DNA from: Arthrobacter sp. Soil736
GTDB taxonomy: Bacteria; Actinomycetota; Actinomycetes; Actinomycetales; Micrococcaceae
Assembly: GCF_001428005.1 (NCBI RefSeq)
Contig: NZ_LMSB01000034.1
Coordinates: 185,978 to 249,977, forward strand
Direction: 5' to 3'
Length of the DNA stretch: 64,000 nt
Under the pieces are notes generated by a model. The model searched no databases, had not been told where the DNA came from, and saw nothing but the letters and a program-made list of their open reading frames with translations. The translations under genes were made by a program, and so were the position numbers. Below are positions 44,113-51,413 of this stretch, piece by piece. Numbering within the stretch: the stretch's first letter is position 1; every line of letters begins with the position of its first letter.

Positions 44113-44612
44113 CGCTGCGGTCCCGTGGCGGCGGCGTCGACGGAAGCGGAGGCGGGAGCGGAGGCGGGAGCGGAGCCGGCGGCGGAAGGGCCGTCGTCGG
44201 ACGTCGCGCCACGGGCCCCGGCCAAACGCGCCCAGCCAAGCTGCTCCTGCTGCTTGCGGCTCAGCGACGCCACAACAAGGTCGTAGGAATCCTCCACCAT
44301 GTCGCGGATCATGTCGTCCGGCAACGACCCGTCCAGCCGCACGCCGTTCCAGTGCGTCTTGTTCATGTGCCAGGCGCCGGTAATTTCGGGGTGTGCCGCG
44401 CGAAGCTGTTCCGCCAGCGCCGGTTCGCACTTGAGGCTCACGGACCAGTCCGCCGGATCCATCGCGGAGGCCGCGAACATCTTGGCTCCATGCCGCACGC
44501 CTCCGGCCACAGCCGCACGGACCTTGAAGACGGACGTCTCCGGGCCGAAGGGAAAGTCCTCGAAGGCTCCCGGGAAGCTGAGGCAGATTTCCCTGAGTTC
44601 GGCTGTGTCCAT
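44109..44612 (-). CDS. MmcQ/YjbR family protein
   Basis: The 167-residue protein has the YjbR fold signatures: REICLSFPGAFEDFPFGPETSVFKV, SVSLKCEPALAEQLRAAHPEI, AWHMNKTHWNGVRLDGSLPDDM and DSYDLVVASLSRK. The C-terminal ~35 residues are Ala/Ser/Pro low complexity and probably disordered. YjbR proteins are CyaY-like in fold and linked to DNA binding, with unsettled roles. It leads the unit with the DUF1990 gene. Confidence 0.88.
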   Translation of the reverse strand: MDTAELREICLSFPGAFEDFPFGPETSVFKVRAAVAGGVRHGAKMFAASAMDPADWSVSLKCEPALAEQLRAAHPEITGAWHMNKTHWNGVRLDGSLPDDMIRDMVEDSYDLVVASLSRKQQEQLGWARLAGARGATSDDGPSAAGSAPASAPASASVDAAATGPQR

Positions 44613-44657
44613 GCAGCGAGCCTACAAAGCCTTCCACGCCGGTGCTAGTCTGCGACT

Positions 44658-45686
44658 ATGTCACAGGATCAGGAGACGATCCCTGTTCTGGATTTGGGCG
44701 CCGCGCGTCAGGCCGACGGGTCGTTCAGTCCGGACTTCATTGAACAGCTCCGCGATGCCGCGCACCGTGTCGGCTTCTTCCAACTCATCGGCTACGGGGC
44801 CGCGCCCGGTCAGGCAGAAGATCTCCTGGCAACCATCAAGCGCTTCTTTGATCTGCCCCTCGAGGAGCGGATGAAGCTGGACAACCGGCTCTCCCCGCAT
44901 TTCCGTGGCTATACCCGGATGGGCACGGAGGTCACGCAGGGAAGGGCGGACGCGAGGGAGCAGATCGACTACTCTCCCGACCGTGAACCGGTACCGGATT
45001 ATCCCCCCGAGCAGCCGTACTGGCTCCTCCAAGGCCACAACGTGTGGCCGGATGACTCGTTGCCGGAGCTGGAACAGGCCGCGATGGCCTGGGCAGGGCT
45101 CATGTCGAAGGTGGGAGCCGAACTTCTGCGTGCGATCGCAGTCTCCCTCCAGCTGCCGGAGGACTACTTTGACGAACCGTTCCGAGACTCACCGGCCTGG
45201 ATGGGCAAGCTTGTCCACTACGTCGGCGGAGTTGTGGAAGCAGCCGGCGACCAGGGAGTGGGCTCGCACGCGGACTACGGCTTTGTCACCCTCCTCCTTC
45301 AGGACGCGGTAGGTGGCTTGGAGGTGCTCCCGCCGGGAGCCGGCGAGTGGACGTCCGTGGAGCCCATTCCTGGAGCGCTCGTGGTGAACCTTGGCGAGAT
45401 GCTGGAAGTGGCAACCGAGGGCTATCTCGCCGCCACCATCCACCGCGTGCAGGCGCCGCCGCCCGGTGTGGACCGTTACTCCGTGCCGTTCTTCTGGTCA
45501 CCACGGTTAGATGCGATGATCGAGCCGGTCCCCCTCCCGGCGGAGTTGAAGGCCCAGGCCCGCGGTATCTCGGATGACCCGTCCAACCCGATGCTCGCCT
45601 CCTTTGGCCTCAACATGCTCAAGGGCCGCATGCGCGCCCATCCGGATGTGACAGAACGTCACTACCCGCAGCTCATGAAGCCCTGA
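44658..45686 (+). CDS. 2-oxoglutarate-Fe(II) dioxygenase (isopenicillin N synthase-like)
   Basis: The 342-residue protein has the N-terminal DIOX domain (IPVLDLGAARQADGSF, AAHRVGFFQLIGYGA) and the jelly-roll core with the iron ligands HAD in GVGSHADYGFVTLL and His in ATIHRVQ. DRYSVPFFWSP supplies the Arg-x-Ser that binds 2-oxoglutarate. It is an oxidising enzyme of small molecules; the substrate is unknown. It stands alone, divergent from the YjbR gene and convergent with the CoA-binding gene. Confidence 0.92.
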   Translation: MSQDQETIPVLDLGAARQADGSFSPDFIEQLRDAAHRVGFFQLIGYGAAPGQAEDLLATIKRFFDLPLEERMKLDNRLSPHFRGYTRMGTEVTQGRADAREQIDYSPDREPVPDYPPEQPYWLLQGHNVWPDDSLPELEQAAMAWAGLMSKVGAELLRAIAVSLQLPEDYFDEPFRDSPAWMGKLVHYVGGVVEAAGDQGVGSHADYGFVTLLLQDAVGGLEVLPPGAGEWTSVEPIPGALVVNLGEMLEVATEGYLAATIHRVQAPPPGVDRYSVPFFWSPRLDAMIEPVPLPAELKAQARGISDDPSNPMLASFGLNMLKGRMRAHPDVTERHYPQLMKP

Positions 45687-45725
45687 TCAAAAACTGATGG
45701 GCCGGCTCAAAAACTGATGGGCGGC

Positions 45726-46151
45726 TCAAAGGCCGAAGTGCCAGCCTTCGCGGGCGGGGCACGAGTTCACCACAACGTCCAGACCTGCGGCCCTCGCGCG
45801 CGCCACCGCGGCGTCGTCGAAGACTCCCAGCTGCAGCCAGATTGCCTTGGCGCCCACCGCAATGGCCTGATCAATCACGGGGCCCACTTTCTGGGAATTC
45901 ACAAAACACTCCACGACGTCGATGGGGTGCTTCTCCGCCGGGATCTCCGCCAGGGAGCGGTATCCCTTCTCCCCGTGGACGTCGTCCCCGGGGAGGTTCA
46001 CCGGGATGATTTCCATGCCCATGCGGTCCCGGACATACAGCGCGACGTCGTACGCCGAGCGCCACTCGTTGGTGGTGAGGCCGACGATCGCCCACGTCCC
46101 CTTGGTTCGCATGAGGCGTTCAATGACTGCTCGATCGTTAACCTGGGCCAT
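45726..46151 (-). CDS. CoA-binding domain protein (YccU-like)
   Basis: The 141-residue Rossmann-fold protein (WAIVGLTTNEWRSAYDVALYVR, IIPVNLPGD, DVVECFVNSQKVGPVIDQAIAVGAKAIWLQLGV, AGLDVVVNSCPAREG) belongs to the CoA_binding_2 family, known to bind CoA or nucleotide without a set role. It is a paralogue of the protein encoded at 46733 on the opposite strand; between them lies a metY fragment. Confidence 0.9.
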   Translation of the reverse strand: MAQVNDRAVIERLMRTKGTWAIVGLTTNEWRSAYDVALYVRDRMGMEIIPVNLPGDDVHGEKGYRSLAEIPAEKHPIDVVECFVNSQKVGPVIDQAIAVGAKAIWLQLGVFDDAAVARARAAGLDVVVNSCPAREGWHFGL

Positions 46152-46283
46152 ACATCAAGCTTACTCCTGCGGCGATTCGACACGATTGCCGAAGAAATGA
46201 ATGAAATTTCGGCGAACCATTGCGCCGTGAACGAATATGACGCAGGAACAATGGGCGAATTTTGCGTAATTGGCCTACGTGAA

Positions 46284-46736
46284 CTACTCGGGGCTCCCTC
46301 CCATCCGCACTACGGGCGCGCGCAGAGGTATTTGCCGCTGGGTCCCGGCTCGGTGTTCTCCTTCGGCGTGAAGGGCGGCCGCGCGGCCGGGCAGAAGTTC
46401 ATCGAGTCGCTCCAGCTGGCCTCGCATCTGGCCAACGTGGGCGACTCCCGGACCCTGGTGATCCACCCCGGCTCCACGACCCACCAGCAGCTGAGCCCCC
46501 TGCAGCTCGAGTCGGCAGGTGTCCCGGAGGACCTGGTCCGCATCTCCGTGGGCCTGGAGGACATCGAGGACATCCTGTGGGACCTATACCAGGCCCTGGA
46601 CGCGGCAGAGGAGGCCACGGCCGACGGTGTATCCGCGGAAGCGGCGCATCGCGCCGCCGAGGAACGAGGCGGTGTGTCTAAGCCGCGCGCGGATGCATTG
46701 TCGGCCGACACCTGCACGATTGGAGCACGTTCATGA
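46284..46736 (+). pseudogene. metY: Truncated O-acetylhomoserine sulfhydrylase (C-terminal remnant)
   Basis: About 150 residues match only the C-terminal third of MetY: YGRAQRYLPLGPGSVFSFGVKGG, SLQLASHLANVGDSRTLVIHPGSTTHQQLSPLQL, and DLVRISVGLEDIEDILWDLYQAL. The PLP-lysine and the first ~280 residues are gone, so it cannot be an active enzyme. The frame stays open through a lower-GC leader to an ATG at 46197, which would give a 179-residue hybrid product. Its stop overlaps the CoA-binding gene as ATGA, as if it once formed an operon with it. Low-GC sequence at 46190-46285 is unlike the flanks and marks the break. Confidence 0.88.
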
Positions 46737-47227
46737 GTACGGAAGACCGCACCTGGGAAGGCCCCTCAGCGCCGGATCGCCTGAACCTGCTCCGGCAGGC
46801 GAAGTCCATCGCCATTGTGGGCGCCTCGGACAAGCCTTCGCGGGCGAGCTACTTCGTGGCCACCTATCTGCAGTCCTCCACCCGCTACAAGGTGTATTTC
46901 GTGAACCCGGTGGTGAAGGAAATCCTGGGGCAACCCACGTATGCGTCGCTGGCCGACCTGCCCGAGAGCCCGGACATCGTGGACGTGTTCCGCAAGCACG
47001 ATGACCTGCCCGGTGTCCTGGACGAGGCCATCGCTGCCGGAGCCAAGACGCTGTGGCTGCAGCTGGGCTCGTGGCATGAGGAGGTGGCAAAGGAAGCGGA
47101 AGCCGCCGGTCTCGACGTCGTAATGGACCGCTGCGTCAAGATTGAACATGCACGCTTCCACGGCGGCCTTCACCTGGCCGGCTTCGGCACCGGCGTCATC
47201 TCCTCGAGGCGGCAGGTGCTGGCCTAG
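46733..47227 (+). CDS. CoA-binding domain protein
   Basis: The 164-residue CoA_binding_2 protein shows SIAIVGASDKPSRASYFVATYLQ, VYFVNPVVKEILGQPTYASLADLP, DIVDVFRKHDDLPGVLDEAIAAGAKTLWLQLGSW and GLDVVMDRCVKIEHARF. It is paralogous to the inverted neighbour at 45726. It starts at ATGA overlapping the metY remnant, which is a typical metY partner arrangement. Loss of metY may have left it without its operon promoter; expression is uncertain. Confidence 0.9.
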   Translation: MSTEDRTWEGPSAPDRLNLLRQAKSIAIVGASDKPSRASYFVATYLQSSTRYKVYFVNPVVKEILGQPTYASLADLPESPDIVDVFRKHDDLPGVLDEAIAAGAKTLWLQLGSWHEEVAKEAEAAGLDVVMDRCVKIEHARFHGGLHLAGFGTGVISSRRQVLA

Positions 47228-47292
47228 GCGTACTGCCCACGCGGGCCTCGCAAGGTGGTGTGCCTCAACGGCAGCTGAAGCCGCCGGATGCG

Positions 47293-47347
47293 AAAAAGGG
47301 CCGGGCTGGAACCTGATGGGGGACACATTCCAGCCCGGCCTTTCACT
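47293..47347 (-). ncRNA. Candidate short hairpin RNA / terminator after the anti-sigma gene
   Basis: On the complement, TTCCAGCCCGGCC's partner arms (47328-47340 and 47299-47311) form a perfect 13-bp stem with a 16-nt loop, followed by five T residues (complement of 47297-47293). The ECF-like promoter at 47350-47379 is directly upstream, giving a predicted transcript of about 55 nt and no reading frame. The leader of the gene at 48728 contains a related hairpin with the same TGTCCCC(C)ATCAG loop. It may also terminate the sigma operon. RNA status is inferred. Confidence 0.5.
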
Positions 47348-47349
47348 TA

Positions 47350-47379
47350 GGTAATCGCCAGGGCCGCCCCGAAGGTTAC
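47350..47379 (-). promoter_or_regulatory. ECF-type promoter motif, copy 1
   Basis: Read on the complement: GTAACCT, a 15-bp spacer, then CGATTACCT. The AAC core at -35, CG at -10 and 16-bp spacing (from GTAACC to CGATT) suit ECF sigma factors. An A/T-tract (47388-47411) lies upstream like an UP element. An identical arrangement occurs at 49294-49323. Confidence 0.6.
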
Positions 47380-47429
47380 GCCACTTCGAAAAAAACTTTT
47401 AAACTTTTTTCTGCCTGGTTTTCCCGGGC

Positions 47430-48095
47430 TCAGGGCTTCCCGGGAACAGGTCCCGGGACGGTGTGGAGCAACGGAAGCAGACCGGCAAAAGGCCTTGAGC
47501 TGGCGCCGGGCGGCGCCGGCACGGGGGTTGCCGGCACGGTCGTCGGCCTCAGCGGCACCGCCGGAGTTTTGGCCTGGCTTCCTCCGTGGTCGGCCGCGGC
47601 ATTGCCCGGAGCCGGCGTAGCGGACGCGGGGGCCGGCCGGGCCGACTTTGACGCTGACGCAGACGGCGTCACGGCGGCCGGGGACGGCGCGGGAGGGACC
47701 GCCACGTCAGAGGGCGAAGGCGGCGGCGCATCGGTGTTCGACGCCGGGGTCTGGCTGATCGGCTCGAGTATCTTCACCACGGCATGGCTGACGCTGCGGC
47801 GGAAGTCCTCGCCGGAGGCAGCCACGGCGCCGGCGCCAAGGCCCATGGCCCCGATCACAGCGGCGCCGACCACGATGCCCATCCTGCGCTGCCGGTTGCG
47901 GCGGCGCAGGTCCAGGCTGGCGATGCCAGGTGCCAGCAGTGCCTGGAGATCAGCACGCGGTTCAGGGGGTCCGTCCAGGGCGAACGCGCGCAAGTCTTCC
48001 AGCGACCTGCGAAGGTCCGCGTCCTCTTCGAACCCGGAATCCTGGAGGATCGCCTGGATATCCCCTTCTTCCCGGCCTGTGGGCGAGACACTCAT
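47430..48095 (-). CDS. Single-pass membrane protein, probable anti-sigma factor
   Basis: The 221-residue protein has a cytoplasmic acidic N-terminus (1-70), one transmembrane helix (GIVVGAAVIGAMGLGAGAVAA, about 73-93) and an external Pro/Ala/Ser-rich tail. It overlaps the ECF sigma gene by four bases (ATGA) and follows it, the typical sigma/anti-sigma layout. No HxxxCxxC zinc anti-sigma motif is present, so it would be a non-ZAS type. It is called from context and topology, not from a recognised domain. Confidence 0.72.
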   Translation of the reverse strand: MSVSPTGREEGDIQAILQDSGFEEDADLRRSLEDLRAFALDGPPEPRADLQALLAPGIASLDLRRRNRQRRMGIVVGAAVIGAMGLGAGAVAASGEDFRRSVSHAVVKILEPISQTPASNTDAPPPSPSDVAVPPAPSPAAVTPSASASKSARPAPASATPAPGNAAADHGGSQAKTPAVPLRPTTVPATPVPAPPGASSRPFAGLLPLLHTVPGPVPGKP

Positions 48096-48640
48096 GATGG
48101 TGTGTGGTCCTTTTCCTTGACGAGTTCGCGCAGGGCAATTAGCCCGCGCCGCTGGAGCTGTTTGATGGCGCCCGGGGTCTTGTTCATGATGCCTGCCACC
48201 TGTTCGACGGAGAGGTCCGCGACGATCCGCAGTATCAGGACTTCACGCTGCTCGTCGTTGAGCATGGCAAGAGTGGACGACATGCCGCCCAGCGAGCCGA
48301 GGACCTCGTCTTCGGCGGAGTTTGAATACCGTTCGTCAGCCAGGGGGTCGTATTCGGTCAGCTGGGGTGTTCTGGCGTACCGGCGCCGGTAGTCGACGAG
48401 CCGGGCGTGGGCGACCGAGAAAATGAAGGTCCGCAGGCCCGAGTGACCGCCTTTGACGCCAACGAGTTTGGGCAGGACATCAACGAAGACGTCCTGCGTG
48501 AGGGCTTCGGCGTCGTCAACGCCACGGGCCCGGAAATAGCCAAGCACTGCGGGGGAAATAGTGCTGTAGACGGCGCTAAAACCGGAAGGATCGCCGGCTA
48601 ACGCGGCTGACAATTCGTCGTCGGTCAGCTGAACTGCCAA
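48092..48640 (-). CDS. ECF-like RNA polymerase sigma factor
   Basis: The 182-residue protein has sigma region 2 (SAVYSTISPAVLGYFRARGVDDAEALTQDVFVDVLPKL and RTFIFSVAHARLVDYRRRY) and region 4 (MLNDEQREVLILRIVADLSVEQVAGIMNKTPGAIKQLQRRGLIAL). TTG 48640 is the start, with GGAAGGACAG upstream. The anti-sigma gene overlaps its end. It is the best candidate to recognise the shared motif at 47350-47379 and 49294-49323. A stem-loop (48667-48696) separates it from the gene at 48728. Confidence 0.92.
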   Translation of the reverse strand: MAVQLTDDELSAALAGDPSGFSAVYSTISPAVLGYFRARGVDDAEALTQDVFVDVLPKLVGVKGGHSGLRTFIFSVAHARLVDYRRRYARTPQLTEYDPLADERYSNSAEDEVLGSLGGMSSTLAMLNDEQREVLILRIVADLSVEQVAGIMNKTPGAIKQLQRRGLIALRELVKEKDHTPS

Positions 48641-48666
48641 GGAGCTGTCCTTCCCTTACGGCTGGT

Positions 48667-48696
48667 GTGCGGCGGTAGTAAGCCTAGCCGCCGCAC
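48667..48696 (-). terminator. Stem-loop between the repeat protein and sigma genes
   Basis: GTGCGGCGG (48667-48675) pairs with CCGCCGCAC (48688-48696), with extra pairs in the loop. It follows the repeat-protein gene on the same strand and could terminate or attenuate readthrough into the sigma gene. No T run. Confidence 0.55.
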
Positions 48697-48727
48697 GCCA
48701 TATGGCCCTATTCGGGAAAGTCCGTGC

Positions 48728-49213
48728 CTACTTGCCGAGCTTGGGCAGGTCTGCGGACGGAACGGCCGGCACAGCCGGGACTGCCGCGCCGGGAACGGCC
48801 GGGGCTGCCGGAACAGCAGGCGTGGCAGGGACAGCAGGCGTGGCCGGAACGCCAGCGCCACCGGGAACAGCCGGCGTGGCCGGAACAGCGGGAGTGGCGG
48901 GAACGGCGGCGGTCGCGTCAACCTTGGCGGCGGCGGAGCCATGCTCGGTCGAAACCTTGGCCTTGCCGGAAACCTCGGCGCCCTTGACCGCAGGGGTCTT
49001 GACTGCAGGGGCCTTGACGGAGGGGGAGGCCGGAACTGCGGGTACAGCCGGGACCTCGGGGGTAGCGGGGACGGCGGGCGTAGCGGGGGTCACCTCTGCG
49101 TGCTGCGAGCCGGAGACCTGGGCCGCGTTGGCCAGTCCGATGCCGGAGAACCCTCCAACAGCGATGATGGCGGCTCCGACAGCAATCCTGGTGGTCTTGC
49201 TAACACTCTTCAT
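48728..49213 (-). CDS. Secreted Ala/Pro/Thr/Val-repeat protein
   Basis: The 161-residue protein has an N-terminal signal (KSVSKTTRIAVGAAIIAVGGFSGIGLANA) and then a low-complexity region of repeated PATPAVP and PAVPAVP units, with a middle Lys-containing part (KAPAVKTPAVKGAEVSGKAKV). It ends PSADLPKLGK and has no cysteines or enzymatic domain. AAAGGATG lies ahead of ATG 49213. It is preceded by the shared ECF promoter and a leader hairpin, so it is probably a main target of the sigma factor encoded next. It may be a wall or surface component; function unknown. Confidence 0.8.
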   Translation of the reverse strand: MKSVSKTTRIAVGAAIIAVGGFSGIGLANAAQVSGSQHAEVTPATPAVPATPEVPAVPAVPASPSVKAPAVKTPAVKGAEVSGKAKVSTEHGSAAAKVDATAAVPATPAVPATPAVPGGAGVPATPAVPATPAVPAAPAVPGAAVPAVPAVPSADLPKLGK

Positions 49214-49293
49214 AAGAAAAAAACATCCTTTGGTTGGTTGAAGGCCGGGCTGGAGGCTGATGGGGACAACCACCGACCCGGCGCTTACATAGA

Positions 49294-49323
49294 GGTAATC
49301 GAAGCGCCGGGGCCGCAGGTTAC
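49294..49323 (-). promoter_or_regulatory. ECF-type promoter motif, copy 2, with conserved leader hairpin
   Basis: On the complement: GTAACCT, a 15-bp spacer and CGATTACCT, the same as at 47350-47379. About 80 bases of leader follow before ATG 49213. The leader contains an imperfect hairpin around GCCGGG...CCCGGC (about 49243-49282) with loop TTGTCCCCATCAG, closely matching the hairpin at 47299-47340. Confidence 0.65.
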
Positions 49324-49410
49324 GCGCCGACCGGAATTCCTTTGGGGGGATGTGCCACGGCGGAAGGCCCACCTCAGTCAGGGGCCCGCGCCAAGTCAGA
49401 AGAGGGCAAG

Positions 49411-49593
49411 TCAGAAGAGTCGGAGCTGCCCGTTCGGAAATCCGTCAACGCCGGCCTCAGACAGCATCTGGCTCAGGGCATTAACACTGAGCACATCGCC
49501 CAGGTCCAGGAGGAGATCGTCGATGCAGGTCTGGCCGTCCAACACCGGAACCCCAGTCAGGCATTCAGTGTCATCGATGCTGAGATTTTCCAC
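49411..49593 (-). CDS. Possible small hypothetical protein
   Basis: A 60-residue acidic reading frame (VENLSIDDTECLTGVPVLDGQ..., ending DGFPNGQLRLF) starts with GTG 49593. It has two Cys residues and no signal peptide. Codon choice is less GC-rich at third positions than neighbours, and there is no clear ribosome binding site. It lies in the 512-bp gap between the sigma island and purA, where the promoter at 49294 and the hairpin at 49661 are the only other features. Confidence 0.3.
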   Translation of the reverse strand: MENLSIDDTECLTGVPVLDGQTCIDDLLLDLGDVLSVNALSQMLSEAGVDGFPNGQLRLF

Positions 49594-49660
49594 CTGAGTG
49601 AGCTTAGGGCAGACGGCCGGTGAGCGGAGACCGACACTCCGCCGGCTGCCGGCAAGGACA

Positions 49661-49693
49661 GCGGCGGGCCACCTCAGAGAGGTGACCCGCCGC
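49661..49693. terminator. Terminator stem downstream of purA
   Basis: GCGGCGGGCCACCTC pairs with GAGGTGACCCGCCGC (one mismatch) around an AGA loop, 33 bases after the purA stop. Confidence 0.75.
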
Positions 49694-49725
49694 CGTCGGA
49701 AATGCTGAGGATGTAGCCGGGAACG

Positions 49726-51015
49726 TCAGTCGTTGATCAGATCGTTGACAACGATGGTCTGGTCCCGGTCCGGGCCCACGCCGATCGCGGAGAAGCGCGT
49801 GCCGGAGAGCTTCTCAAGGGCCAGGACGTAGTTGCGGGCATTCTCGGGTAGATCGGCCAGCGTGCGTGCTCCGGTGATGTCCTCGGTCCAGCCCTCGAAG
49901 TACTCGAAGATGGGCTTGGCGTGGTGGAACTCGGTCTGGGTCATGGGCATTTCGTCGTGCCGGACGCCGTCGACGTCGTACGCGACGCACACCGGGATCT
50001 GCTCGATGCCGGTGAGGACGTCCAGCTTGGTGACGAAATAGTCCGTGAAGCCGTTGACGCGGGAAGCGTGGCGGGCCAGGACGGCGTCGTACCAGCCGCA
50101 GCGGCGCGGACGGCCGGTGTTGACTCCGAACTCACCGCCGGTCTTCTGCAGGTACATGCCCATCTCATCGAAGAGTTCGGTGGGGAACGGGCCGGCGCCG
50201 ACACGCGTGGTGTACGCCTTGATGATGCCGATGGAGCGCGAAATGCGTGTGGGTCCGATGCCCGAGCCCACGGAGGCGCCGCCGGCGGTCGGGTTGGAGG
50301 ACGTGACGAAGGGGTACGTGCCGTGGTCCACATCCAGGAACGTGGCCTGGCCGCCCTCCATGAGCACCACCTTGCCTTCGTCCAGGGCAGTGTTCAGCAC
50401 GAGGGTGCTGTCGATGACCAGGGGGCGCAGGCGCTCCGCGAAGGAGAGGAAGTAGTCAACGATCTCGTCCACCACAACGCTGCGCCGGTTGTAGACCTTG
50501 ACCAGGAGTTCGTTCTTCTGGCGAAGCGAGCCTTCAACTTTTTGGCGCAGGATGGATTCGTCGAAGACGTCCTGCACGCGGATGCCGAGGCGGGCCACCT
50601 TGTCCATGTAGGCCGGGCCGATGCCGCGGCCGGTGGTGCCGATGGCACGGCTGCCGAGGAAACGCTCGGTGACCTTGTCCAGCACCTGGTGGTAGGGCGC
50701 AACGAGATGGGCGTTCGCGGAGACGCGCAGCTTGGAGGTGTCCGCGCCGCGGGCTTCCAGGCCGTCGATCTCCTGGAACAGGGCCTCAAGGTTCACCACA
50801 CAGCCGTTGCCGATGATCGGAACTGCGTTCGGGCTCAGGATGCCGGCAGGAAGGAGCTTAAGCTCATACTTCTCACCGCCCACGACGACGGTGTGCCCGG
50901 CGTTGTTTCCGCCGTTCGGCTTCACGACGTAGTCGACGCGGCCCCCGAGCAGGTCAGTGGCCTTACCTTTGCCTTCGTCGCCCCACTGGGCTCCGACGAT
51001 CACGATTGCTGGCAT
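49726..51015 (-). CDS. purA: Adenylosuccinate synthetase
   Basis: The 429-residue enzyme converts IMP, aspartate and GTP to adenylosuccinate. It starts MPAIVIVGAQWGDEGKGKATDLLG (GTP loop with catalytic Asp), followed by VKPNGGNNAGHTVVV, RGIGPAYMDK, EGGQATFLDVDHGTYPFVTSSNP, GRPRRCGWYD and VGVGPDRDQTI. Length is normal. GGGGGAGG precedes ATG 51015. A 398-bp intergenic region separates it from the divergent gene at 51414. Confidence 0.98.
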   Translation of the reverse strand: MPAIVIVGAQWGDEGKGKATDLLGGRVDYVVKPNGGNNAGHTVVVGGEKYELKLLPAGILSPNAVPIIGNGCVVNLEALFQEIDGLEARGADTSKLRVSANAHLVAPYHQVLDKVTERFLGSRAIGTTGRGIGPAYMDKVARLGIRVQDVFDESILRQKVEGSLRQKNELLVKVYNRRSVVVDEIVDYFLSFAERLRPLVIDSTLVLNTALDEGKVVLMEGGQATFLDVDHGTYPFVTSSNPTAGGASVGSGIGPTRISRSIGIIKAYTTRVGAGPFPTELFDEMGMYLQKTGGEFGVNTGRPRRCGWYDAVLARHASRVNGFTDYFVTKLDVLTGIEQIPVCVAYDVDGVRHDEMPMTQTEFHHAKPIFEYFEGWTEDITGARTLADLPENARNYVLALEKLSGTRFSAIGVGPDRDQTIVVNDLIND

Positions 51016-51413
51016 GGGATCCTCCCCCATTCGTTCGGGCCGACTTCCGTTTCATTCACCGGGAGTTTCACCGCGGTGGCTGGCCGGAAGGCAGCGCCGT
51101 TCATGAGAATGCCCCGAATGTCAGCGACCGCACCCTCGGCGTTGGCCGATGGACAAAGTCGCAAGAGTTCCGGGGCTCTTACCACCCAAGTTTAGCCGAT
51201 GGCCAGAGGATGTCTTGCTTTGGCCGTCCGCTGCGGTGCCTGTTGCGCCGGGAGGCGGGCGGTGCAGTGAGCGGTACATTTTGCGGGGCTTGCTAAACTG
51301 ATAAGGATCGACCAGGAATCGATCCACACCACATTTTCAAACCGACCCGGACTTGGCGCGCCCGTTTCCGGTACGGCAGCGTGACCGATCCCCGCAGGAG
51401 ACACAGCACTTAC
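51016..51413. other. Intergenic region between divergent purA and UDG-like gene
   Basis: No gene is supported in these 398 bases. The right part looks like promoter DNA: it is less GC-rich, with TTGCTAAACTGATAAGGATCG at about 51288-51306 overlapping an inverted repeat (GGATCG...CGATCC, 51303-51323). The purA upstream half shows only GC-rich sequence without a clear motif. No riboswitch fold is recognised. Confidence 0.5.

Noticed and set aside
45717..46196. Extension of the metY remnant frame leftwards through the CoA-binding gene
   Set aside because: This part is antisense to an intact CoA-binding gene; only the part from about 46284 matches MetY.
48740..49100. Repetitive GC-rich DNA resembling a repeat array
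   Set aside because: It is the codon-level repeat of the PATPAVP protein with a signal peptide and ribosome binding site.
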